A stretch of DNA of 64,000 nt from Clostridia bacterium (GTDB lineage Bacteria; Bacillota; Clostridia; Christensenellales; Pumilibacteraceae), in contig JAAWDP010000003.1 in the NCBI GenBank assembly GCA_022793815.1, positions 1-64,000 on the forward strand, read 5' to 3'. The notes under the pieces were generated by a model. It was not told the DNA's origin, made no database searches, and saw only the letters and a program-made list of their open reading frames with translations. Shown here piece after piece: positions 6,905 to 14,230 of this stretch. The position numbers and the translations under genes were made by a program. Position 1 is the first letter of the stretch. Each line of letters begins with the position of its first letter.

Positions 6905-7896
6905 TGTCATTGATTGCAAAAGATGAAAGGCATCAAGCTCAAATTAATGCTGGCACATTGGGAAGAAACAAAGGACACAAATTTGAAAATTTATTATCAT
7001 GCGCTATAAATAATTACAGTTTTGAAGAAATAGTGCCGCAACGAAATGTATTCCATCTTTTTTGTGGAAATCCTGCTCATCTACTTTTACAATATATTGC
7101 CAATGATATAAATGAAACTATTGTTTCTGCTAAAGCATGGTGGTTAGGTGCATTGGCAACTTCCGGGGTTGGAGACAAACTATTAGACGAGAATGGAAAT
7201 CCAATAACAAAATCCAAGTCTGATATCTTAATAGAACTTGTACTCAAATCAAATGTAAAAAAATTGGTTGGTATCTCTGTAAAAACCTGCGATAAGAAAA
7301 CGCCTACTAATGACCAAATGTATTTTACTACAGCTAGAGCATTTTGCAACTTACTTGAAACAAACGGTATTCACGTAAGTGATGAAGCCATAAAGGGGTT
7401 GTCTCAGTTTTGTGGCGATATTGGGTATAGACCTAAAGATATATTAGATGAATCTTTATTAAAATTGCGTATATCAGATCCAAATAGATTTTACTGGGAA
7501 GAATTATCACTTACTGCACAAAATGATTGGAAAACTATTATTACGAATCATCAAGATGCAATAACTCGCCTTTTGTTTCAAAAAGCATATAGAAACGACC
7601 CCTATGCACCGGATTATCTAATACACCAAACGGTAAAATATGAAAATTTTGATTGTTGTAAAGTAGCATTGTTCTCTATGGATGAGGTGATATCATACTC
7701 AAAGCAATATAGTGGTTATGTATTATCTACATATAAAATAAAAAAGGGGACATATAAACATGATAACGCAATCCACTCTGCCCCAAGATTTGGATACATT
7801 CAATTCCAAAGAGGTGGACAGAAACAACATCCAACACAGCTACAATTTAATCTAAAAGCAGGCTATTTTAATCATCTTCCAATAGCAGCTGATTAA
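6904..7896 (+). CDS. Probable Type II restriction endonuclease
   Basis: The 330-residue protein has no recognised specificity, but it lies between a C-like HTH gene and an m5C methyltransferase, the standard place of the nuclease. Features that fit a PD-(D/E)XK fold are an early KGHKFENL helix (E28), then SDILIEL (D107) and, 18 residues later, GISVKT (K127). The usual acidic residue before the lysine is replaced by serine, as in some divergent members, so the assignment of catalytic residues is tentative. There is no signal peptide or membrane segment. Its last 29 bases overlap the end of the convergent methyltransferase gene. Base composition is clearly AT-richer than the flanks. Confidence 0.72.
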   Translation: MSLIAKDERHQAQINAGTLGRNKGHKFENLLSCAINNYSFEEIVPQRNVFHLFCGNPAHLLLQYIANDINETIVSAKAWWLGALATSGVGDKLLDENGNPITKSKSDILIELVLKSNVKKLVGISVKTCDKKTPTNDQMYFTTARAFCNLLETNGIHVSDEAIKGLSQFCGDIGYRPKDILDESLLKLRISDPNRFYWEELSLTAQNDWKTIITNHQDAITRLLFQKAYRNDPYAPDYLIHQTVKYENFDCCKVALFSMDEVISYSKQYSGYVLSTYKIKKGTYKHDNAIHSAPRFGYIQFQRGGQKQHPTQLQFNLKAGYFNHLPIAAD

Positions 7897-9322
7897 AAAT
7901 TTCTTCTGCTAATTTTTTTGCAAAGAGTGGTGGAACCGCATTGCCAATTGCTTTTCGTATGTTTCCCCAATTGCCTTTGAATATAAATTCATCTGGGAAT
8001 GATTGAACTCGCGCTGCTTCACGGATTGTTAAAGCTCTCGTTGCAGTAGGATGTACATTGCGACATCCAGATATCATACTAAAATTAGTGGAAATTGTTG
8101 AGCACGGCTCATCCCACATTATTCTTTTATAAGTAGTATTAAACCCACTGGGGGGACGCAGTGAGGGGTCTTTGTTTTCGTGTGCACTACAGCCCTCTGG
8201 AACATTTTTTAGCCACTTAATGACATGCTCGGGGTGGACAACGCTCCAATGTAAAGGGTCGGACGATGATTCTCCAGACTCAAGATATGGTAAGTCATGT
8301 GTTGCGTCTCTAAATGTTAATGCTTGCTTGTAATTAGATTTAATGGAAGTTTGATTATGCTGACCAATGTAATGTGTAGGATGAGGGAATACAAAATTAC
8401 CTTGATTAATATCGTTTCGCACTCCTACTAAAATAATACGTTCACGAGATTGTGGCACACCATATTCATAGGTATTTATTTCTTTTTTTGTTATGGTATA
8501 GCCTTCCTTTTGAAAAGCTGAAAGAATATTTTCAATAAACAGCGTACCATCGGGTGTTTTCATTGAAGTTAATAGTCGTACATTTTCCATAACAAACACT
8601 TTGGGACGAAGGATTGATACAATATGGACATAGTATTTATATAGCTGATTTCTTATATCATTAGGGTCTCGTTTCCCTGCTAAGCTAAAACCTTGGCAAG
8701 GCGGACCTCCAATTATGACATCAATTGAACCATACTCTTCTTTCCACTTCTTTAAATCTTCATCTTTAATCAAACAAATATTCTTTTCTAATAGTTTACT
8801 GTTTGGAAAATTATCTGCATATATAGCATTTACGGATGGTTCGATTTCAACATGCCCTATAAGATTATATCCTTTTGCCGCAAACCCTAATGACATACCT
8901 CCACAGCCAGAAAATAAAGCTAATGTTTTGGGGGCATTTAACGCTACTGGATTTTGTGCGGATTGATAGATGTTTGAAAGAGTTTTAACATAGTCAGTTT
9001 TGCCAATATCTCTTCTATTTTGCAACCGCGATACATAATCTTTAGCTGTATGAATAGGTGCAGGTGTCCCTTTCTTAGAAACAGTAGAAATTGCAATGCG
9101 CTTTTTTCTTACATCAAAAGTATTACTTTCAATAAGGTTAATTGATTTCTGTAGTGCTGAAAATAGAACGGAAATATCTTCCGAAGATGGTATTGTTTTT
9201 CCTAGCTCCCAATTAGAAATAGTCGCAGGAGAATACCCCGACATTTTCGACAGTTTAATTTGGCTTATTTTGTATTGTTGTCGCAGCTTTTTAATCTCAC
9301 TATAATTCATGATTTTTCCCAT
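7868..9322 (-). CDS. HTH-fused DNA (cytosine-5) methyltransferase
   Basis: An N-terminal XRE helix-turn-helix domain (about 5-62: QIKLSKMSGYSPATISNWELGK) is followed by a linker and a complete C5-cytosine methyltransferase. The motifs run in order: I LFSGCGG near 136-142, IV GGPPCQGFS with catalytic Cys209, VI ENV near 246-248, VIII QSRER, and X GNAVPP near the end. It would protect host DNA from the neighbouring nuclease; the short target-recognition region does not reveal the sequence. HTH-fused m5C enzymes are known to repress their own promoter, so this one likely autoregulates. Starts at 9322 or 9310 (ATG with GGGA upstream) are both possible. A -35/-10 pair at 9375-9380 and 9352-9357 drives it. 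Confidence 0.93.
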   Translation of the reverse strand: MGKIMNYSEIKKLRQQYKISQIKLSKMSGYSPATISNWELGKTIPSSEDISVLFSALQKSINLIESNTFDVRKKRIAISTVSKKGTPAPIHTAKDYVSRLQNRRDIGKTDYVKTLSNIYQSAQNPVALNAPKTLALFSGCGGMSLGFAAKGYNLIGHVEIEPSVNAIYADNFPNSKLLEKNICLIKDEDLKKWKEEYGSIDVIIGGPPCQGFSLAGKRDPNDIRNQLYKYYVHIVSILRPKVFVMENVRLLTSMKTPDGTLFIENILSAFQKEGYTITKKEINTYEYGVPQSRERIILVGVRNDINQGNFVFPHPTHYIGQHNQTSIKSNYKQALTFRDATHDLPYLESGESSSDPLHWSVVHPEHVIKWLKNVPEGCSAHENKDPSLRPPSGFNTTYKRIMWDEPCSTISTNFSMISGCRNVHPTATRALTIREAARVQSFPDEFIFKGNWGNIRKAIGNAVPPLFAKKLAEEIFNQLLLEDD

Positions 9323-9351
9323 AAAACATTGCGTAAAAATGACTTATTTTA

Positions 9352-9380
9352 ATTATATCAGAAATTATAGATGTATGCAA
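9352..9380 (-). promoter_or_regulatory. Promoter of the methyltransferase gene
   Basis: On the minus strand TTGCAT (9380-9375) and TATAAT (9357-9352) are 17 bases apart. ATTATA occurs twice here, at 9352-9357 and 9364-9369, a possible binding site for the enzyme's own HTH domain. Confidence 0.75.
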
Positions 9381-9476
9381 GTTTTATATATGAAGAAATT
9401 CGTTTTAGGTTGTTTTTGCTCCACCACCACCGAAAGCGCAAATCGAACAGCTCGGTTTGGGCTTTTTTGTTTTAGG

Positions 9477-9539
9477 TTATTGCCGAGAGCAAGCAGAAAA
9501 GCCCGTTACGCCGTAACGGGCTTTTTGTTTCGGCAATAA
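9477..9539 (+). terminator. Nested palindromic terminator between methyltransferase and ankyrin genes
   Basis: The inner stem AGCCCGTTAC (9500-9509)/GTAACGGGCT (9513-9522) is followed by a T run; an outer 10-bp stem TTATTGCCGA (9477-9486)/TCGGCAATAA (9530-9539) encloses it. No plus-strand gene lies just upstream, so it probably belonged to a gene lost or displaced when the restriction-modification cassette arrived. The rest of 9323-9660 holds the methyltransferase promoter, a copy of the 13-bp repeat (9399-9411), a GCTCCACCACC stretch like a tRNA 3' end (9418-9428), and the ankyrin promoter. Confidence 0.8.
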
Positions 9540-9591
9540 ATTATAAAATATGCATTGCCGGATAACAACAGCCGCCCTACTGCCGAAAATC

Positions 9592-9620
9592 TTGACAAAC
9601 ATACCTGCAAGTTATATAAT
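9592..9620 (+). promoter_or_regulatory. Promoter of the ankyrin operon
   Basis: TTGACA (9592-9597) and TATAAT (9615-9620) with a 17-base spacer, a near-consensus sigma-A promoter 40 bases before the start codon. Confidence 0.88.
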
Positions 9621-9660
9621 ATGACGGTATAAAAGTTTGCCGAAAACGGCGGAGGTAAAG

Positions 9661-10635
9661 ATGGAACAGCTTTTGCTTAAAGCATGTCAGAACGGACAAA
9701 AGGGAGTTGTAATCGCCTTTTTGAAAAAAGAAGGGATAAACGTGGACGCAGTGGACGGCATGGGTCTTTCGCCGTTGCATTACGCATGCCGAAAAGGCTT
9801 TAAGGACATAGTCAAACTTCTTTTGGACAAGGGCGCGAACATAAACGCGCTTTCCAATACGTCCGTGTCGCCGCTGCACTGTGCAGCCGCGTCCGGCAAC
9901 AAAGAAGTAATCAAGCTCGCCGTAGACGGCGGCGCGGACACTTCGGCAACGGACAAAGACGGCAAGAATCCGCTTATGTACGCAATCGAGGCGAAAAAAG
10001 CCGACGCCGCAAAATATCTGATAGAACTCGGCGCGGACGCTGCGGCGGCGGACAATTCTGGACGCACCGCGCTTGACTACGCAAACGCATACGGACTTGT
10101 CCAGCTTATAGGATTGATTTCGACTGACGGTGCGGGAACTACCGACGCTTACGGCAACACACCGCTGCACCAAGCCTGCCACAACGGACAGAGCGAAGTT
10201 GTCAAGGCAATGCTTGCAAGCGGCAAGTGCGACATAAACGCGCGTAACGACGCTATGTACACCCCTCTGTGCATAGCGTCGGACGAGGACAATCTTTTAA
10301 TAGCGGAATTACTGCTCGACGCAGGCGCAGACGCAAACATAAGCGGCGAGCAAGGCAATATGCCGCTGCATTTCGCCGCAGACAACGGCAACGAGCGCCT
10401 TGTCAAAAAGCTTATGGCGTGCGGCGCGAAACTCGACGAACGAAACGAGGACGGCAGAACCGCACTCATAATCGCGGCTTGCGGCGGATACAATTATATA
10501 GTCGGCGCGCTTATCGACGGCGGCGCGGACGTAACGAAAGCCGACCTCGACGGACACACGGCACTTTATTATGCAACGGAAGCAGGATTCAACGACATCG
10601 TCGAAAAGCTTATTATCGCCGGCGCGGAAAACTGA
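9661..10635 (+). CDS. Ankyrin-repeat protein, about nine repeats
   Basis: The 324-residue protein consists almost wholly of ankyrin repeats of 31-34 residues, with TPLH-type starts (SPLHYAC, SPLHCAA, NPLMYAI, TALDYAN, TPLHQAC, TPLCIAS, MPLHFAA, TALIIAA, TALYYAT) and GAD/GAN turns. There is no signal peptide or membrane helix, so it is predicted to be cytoplasmic and to act by protein-protein binding. GGAGG stands seven bases before ATG 9661; a TTG at 9637 would place the RBS inside the gene and is rejected. It is the first of two ankyrin genes under one near-consensus promoter. The partner is not evident from the neighbourhood. Confidence 0.92.
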   Translation: MEQLLLKACQNGQKGVVIAFLKKEGINVDAVDGMGLSPLHYACRKGFKDIVKLLLDKGANINALSNTSVSPLHCAAASGNKEVIKLAVDGGADTSATDKDGKNPLMYAIEAKKADAAKYLIELGADAAAADNSGRTALDYANAYGLVQLIGLISTDGAGTTDAYGNTPLHQACHNGQSEVVKAMLASGKCDINARNDAMYTPLCIASDEDNLLIAELLLDAGADANISGEQGNMPLHFAADNGNERLVKKLMACGAKLDERNEDGRTALIIAACGGYNYIVGALIDGGADVTKADLDGHTALYYATEAGFNDIVEKLIIAGAEN

Positions 10636-10653
10636 TAAGTTCGGGAGTCGAAA

Positions 10654-12705
10654 ATGGACATCAAGCAATTCACTGAAAAATTATCCAAATCGAGCGCATG
10701 TTCAAACGGCAAATATGTGCCCTGGTGGAACAATTGGGAAAACGACTATATGTGCCGTTACAACGTTTTATCCGCCGAGGAGATTGCCGAAGCCGAAACG
10801 CTGACGGCAGCCGCAACCGACGAGGAACTCACCTCCCCTGTCTATGCGAGCAAATATTCGCTGTTTCACCTGCTTGTGTGGTGTAATCTATACAATGCCG
10901 TCAAATCCGCAATCGAACGCAAAATCGACGTCGATTTAACCGACGGCGGCGGAAAAGGCATAACGCCGCTTATGCTCGCATGCCACCGCACCAACCGGGA
11001 AATGGTTAAACTTCTTCTCAACGCGGGCGCGGACAAAAACCGCACGGACGCTTCCGGCAGAACATGCTGGCATTTCATAGCCGGCGCAAGAACGGGACTT
11101 ACGGGCGACATGCATTGCAAATCTTCGAGCCGCGACCAGCTTTTGGAAATAGCCGATTTGCTCGGCGACAACGTAAACGCCGCAGACACGGACGGCATAA
11201 CTCCGCTCGCCTTCATCGTAACGAATATCGACAACGAAGTATCGAGCCGCCTCTTCGACAAACTAATCGCCAAAGGCGCAAAGACGGACTATAAAGACCA
11301 AAAGGGCAATTCCCTGCTCATGCTTGCAATCAAGAACAATCATAACACGGTCGCGCTCCGCCTCGCGCACGACAAGTCGCTTGTCAACATCGCAAACGCT
11401 GCCGGCGAAACACCGCTTGAAAAAGCCGAGGATTTCAGAAAAACCGCGGTTTGCATGGCGCTAAAAGAAAACGGCGCAAAAGGTGACAGCCGGTATGCGC
11501 GCCTTTCCGTTTCCGAACTCGCACAAGCCGCGTCAAACGCATTTGCTTTCTTCAACGAAAACGACCCCGTTGCACCTGCGCTGTACCTCGCGCAAAAACT
11601 TATAAACACCATAGACCCGGACGACGACGACGAAGTGAGAAACATTGCGGATATACTGCCCGCCGCACTCGGTCACGACGAAAACGGTTCGGTGCTCGAT
11701 ATGATTAAAAAGGCAGGCATAAGCCTTACCGAAAAGTTCAGCAGCCGCGGAGTATGGTGTCTGCGCGACAAATGCTTTTCCTGGCGCGCGGGACTGGGCG
11801 CAATAAAAAAACTGATTTCTATGGGCATAGATATAAATTCCGCAATAGTGGACGGGATAACGCCCGTCCATATCATAGCCGACCAATACTCGGACAGTTT
11901 CAAAGACGAACGGTACGGCTATTTCGAGGATGCGGCAAGAATGTTCAGCGCCGAATCGGCGACGGCGCTCGATAACCAAGGCGTTTCCGCCATGCATGCG
12001 GCGGCAAGCTCGGGACATGCGGGAATGCTGAAAGCCATGGCGGAAATCGGCGCGGACATAAACGTCACGCAGGACGCGCCGGCAAAGGCAGGAAATACAC
12101 CGCTGCATTCGGCATGCAGGAGATGCAATACAGATGCGGTCAAAATGCTTATAGAACTAGGCGCGGACGAAACGATGAAAAACGTAGACGGGCTGACCCC
12201 CGCCCACATCATAGCGGATAAAAACGACTGTTGTGTAAACAATTCGAACCGCGAAATTACGGACCGTTACAGACTGGAAATACTCAAAACACTTAAAACG
12301 CTCGACGAGCCGAGAAACGACGGCATGACTCCGCTGATGCTCATACAGTACGATTATTTGAGTTTCATGACCAAAGCGCTTACCGTACTTTTGGAAGCCG
12401 GAGCCGACGTCAACCGCAAGGACTCCTACGGCAGAACAGCGCTTATAATAGCGGCTGACAAGCATTGCTATAAGGACGCAATAAAAGAACTTATACGAGC
12501 AGGCGCAGACCTCAACATTGCGGACATAAAAGGCAAAACCGCTCTGCATTATGCCCTGCAATACGGCTCGCAGGACGTCGCGCGGTATCTCATTAAAAAA
12601 GGCGCGGACTATAACCGCGCGGACAACAACGGCATGACGCCGGCAAGCATTGCCGCGGAAAAAGGCTATGACAGCGTACTCGAAATTATGACCGACATAA
12701 AATAA
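10654..12705 (+). CDS. Large ankyrin-repeat protein, 683 aa
   Basis: The gene follows the first ankyrin gene by 18 bases with GGGAG before ATG 10654, so they form one operon. Residues 1-80 are a unique N-terminal region with several Trp (PWWNNWEND). Ankyrin repeats fill about 95-270 and 395-680. Between them is a non-repeat stretch (about 275-390) that probably forms a separate helical unit. Some repeats carry long insertions, giving more irregular spacing than in the first protein. No signal peptide is present. Function is unknown; the pair may bind each other or a common target. It ends in a weak hairpin (12713-12742). Confidence 0.9.
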   Translation: MDIKQFTEKLSKSSACSNGKYVPWWNNWENDYMCRYNVLSAEEIAEAETLTAAATDEELTSPVYASKYSLFHLLVWCNLYNAVKSAIERKIDVDLTDGGGKGITPLMLACHRTNREMVKLLLNAGADKNRTDASGRTCWHFIAGARTGLTGDMHCKSSSRDQLLEIADLLGDNVNAADTDGITPLAFIVTNIDNEVSSRLFDKLIAKGAKTDYKDQKGNSLLMLAIKNNHNTVALRLAHDKSLVNIANAAGETPLEKAEDFRKTAVCMALKENGAKGDSRYARLSVSELAQAASNAFAFFNENDPVAPALYLAQKLINTIDPDDDDEVRNIADILPAALGHDENGSVLDMIKKAGISLTEKFSSRGVWCLRDKCFSWRAGLGAIKKLISMGIDINSAIVDGITPVHIIADQYSDSFKDERYGYFEDAARMFSAESATALDNQGVSAMHAAASSGHAGMLKAMAEIGADINVTQDAPAKAGNTPLHSACRRCNTDAVKMLIELGADETMKNVDGLTPAHIIADKNDCCVNNSNREITDRYRLEILKTLKTLDEPRNDGMTPLMLIQYDYLSFMTKALTVLLEAGADVNRKDSYGRTALIIAADKHCYKDAIKELIRAGADLNIADIKGKTALHYALQYGSQDVARYLIKKGADYNRADNNGMTPASIAAEKGYDSVLEIMTDIK

Positions 12706-12710
12706 CAACA

Positions 12711-12905
12711 TTAAAGCGCGTCCGCAAGTACGGGCGCACTTTGAATACCGCAACTATTTTCGGGATTTAACAGAAAATCGTTACCAGCCGAAAGAAAGCG
12801 CGCGGAAATTTTCGTGGTATTTATCAATTTGACAAGCGATATCAATCCGATGCTTTTGCCGTTTTTTATTCGGTAATAAGTCGACAAAGCGATAGGCGGA
12901 AGCAA
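12711..12905 (-). pseudogene. HTH regulator remnant, C-terminal part (minus strand)
   Basis: The open frame reads like the second half of a small XRE-type helix-turn-helix protein: STYYRIKNGKSIGLISLVKL (recognition helix and scaffold helix), then a short tail. The first helices of the domain are missing, because at about 12885 the sequence changes into the opposite-strand HTH remnant. There is no RBS or proper start. I regard it as a broken gene; family assignment is by eye only. Confidence 0.35.
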
Positions 12906-13089
12906 GGGCCGTTTTATAAAATGGAAAAACTCCTCTCCTTCTGCCGATAAATTGATTGCTATTGCAAAGTATTTTGATGTTTCTGTTGACTATTTGCTTT
13001 GCCTTACGGACTCCCCCGTTCCCGTAAACAGGCTAATCGAAGAATTGGAAAGTCACGGAATAGACATAAACCGAAAAAACGAATCTTGA
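12880..13089 (+). pseudogene. XRE-family HTH regulator remnant, C-terminal part (plus strand)
   Basis: The frame opens after a stop at 12877-12879. It reads GGSKGRFIKWKNSSPSADKL, then IAIAKYFDVSVDYLL, the second half of a typical phage-type XRE repressor, followed by a natural tail and stop at 13087-13089. The first 20-25 residues and any start codon are missing. A good terminator follows. It faces the other HTH remnant, with the two homologies meeting near 12885, which suggests a deletion or inversion between two regulator genes. Confidence 0.6.
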
Positions 13090-13094
13090 CAATA

Positions 13095-13118
13095 AAGGAC
13101 GGACAGCCGTCCTTTTTT
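13095..13118 (+). terminator. Terminator after the XRE remnant
   Basis: AAGGACGG (13095-13102) pairs with CCGTCCTT (13107-13114), followed by a T run to 13118. The following 120 bases up to the lipoprotein gene contain a CCAACAA/TTGTTGG inverted repeat (13157-13184) but no convincing promoter. Confidence 0.85.
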
Positions 13119-13237
13119 CGTACAGAAAAAATTTTTCGGCTTTTTTCAAAATCCGCCAACAAAACCGCCGACTCGATTGTTGGTATAGGTGAAAAGGGCA
13201 AAGCCCTTGAAAATTACACCGACAGGAGGATTTAAAG

Positions 13238-14167
13238 GTGAAAAAATTATTTTATGTAGTTATGATTCTGGCATTGGCGGCAACTACCGTGCTTGTGGGC
13301 TGCAATACGCCGACGAATTCGGCGTTATCGAGCGCGACAGACGTATACGGAATGGGCGCGGTATCTACGGTCAGACTTTTGGGGAGCAATATGTCGGCAA
13401 GCGCGCTCGGCACTTTCGCAAGCGTTAAAGCCGCGACTTCGGACAATAGCGCCGCGCAAAGCGACCCCGTTAAGGAACAGGCGGAGAAGTTTAACGAATA
13501 CTTCACGGCTCTCGACAGTTTTCTCGGCGACGACATAGTTTCCACGACCACGCGCGAAAACACCGACACGGCTATCCCCTACGAAACCGAAATGACCGTC
13601 AAAGGCAAAGACTTCAACGGCAACGACGTAAAGTATGTCATGTATTACACCGAAACGCTTGTCAAAGAAGAAACCGAAGACGGCGAAAGAGAGAAAGAGT
13701 ACACGCTGGAAGGCATAATGAAAGTTGACGGTGCGGATTACTTCCTTACGGGCGAAAGGTCGTTTGAAACCGAGGACGACGAAACCGAGAACGAAATAAA
13801 AATCCGTGCTTACGCGGACAAGAACGACCTCTCCTCTTACATCGAAATGGAACAGGAACACAGCGTCGAAGCGGACGAAACCGAAAAGGAATATTCTTAC
13901 GGGATTTACGTGAACGGCGAGCTTACCGAAGAAACGTCTGTCAAATTCGAAACCGAACGAAACAAGGATAGAGAAAAGACCGAATACGAGCTGGAATTTA
14001 TCAGCGGCGAAGCAAAAGGCAAATACAAAGTCAAAAAAGAAACGGGAAAAGACGTAATGAAAGTGGAATACGAAATAGACAAAGATAAGGGGGAATTTTC
14101 GATAACACCGCATGAAGGCGGAAAATATCTGTATACATTCTCTGACGGAAGCTCGTTCACTCTCTAA
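13238..14167 (+). CDS. Lipoprotein of unknown function, acidic
   Basis: The 309-residue product begins with a lipoprotein signal: MKKL, a hydrophobic stretch, and the lipobox LVGC with Cys22 as the lipidated residue. The mature part is highly charged and Glu-rich, with beta-strand-like alternation (residues about 110-300) and no motif I can name. Repeating pieces of the type K-x-E-x-E-T-E-D suggest a beta-rich, low-complexity fold. AGGAGG lies eight bases before GTG-free ATG 13238. It sits alone between HTH debris and the LRR operon, with a terminator shared with the convergent LRR gene. Likely exposed on the outer face of the membrane. Confidence 0.75.
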   Translation: MKKLFYVVMILALAATTVLVGCNTPTNSALSSATDVYGMGAVSTVRLLGSNMSASALGTFASVKAATSDNSAAQSDPVKEQAEKFNEYFTALDSFLGDDIVSTTTRENTDTAIPYETEMTVKGKDFNGNDVKYVMYYTETLVKEETEDGEREKEYTLEGIMKVDGADYFLTGERSFETEDDETENEIKIRAYADKNDLSSYIEMEQEHSVEADETEKEYSYGIYVNGELTEETSVKFETERNKDREKTEYELEFISGEAKGKYKVKKETGKDVMKVEYEIDKDKGEFSITPHEGGKYLYTFSDGSSFTL

Positions 14168-14190
14168 ACGCCGAAAAAAACAGCATACAA

Positions 14191-14219
14191 AAAAGGACAG
14201 GCTGCCCTGTCCTTTTATT
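14191..14219. terminator. Bidirectional terminator
   Basis: AAAAGGACAGG (14191-14201) pairs with CCTGTCCTTTT (14206-14216). T runs exist on both strands, so it serves the plus-strand lipoprotein gene and the minus-strand LRR gene, which converge here. Confidence 0.85.
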
Positions 14220-14230
14220 TTATATACGCG

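Noticed and set aside
9309..9539. 76-codon plus-strand frame right of the methyltransferase
   Set aside because: It overlaps the methyltransferase promoter and a strong nested terminator and has no RBS.
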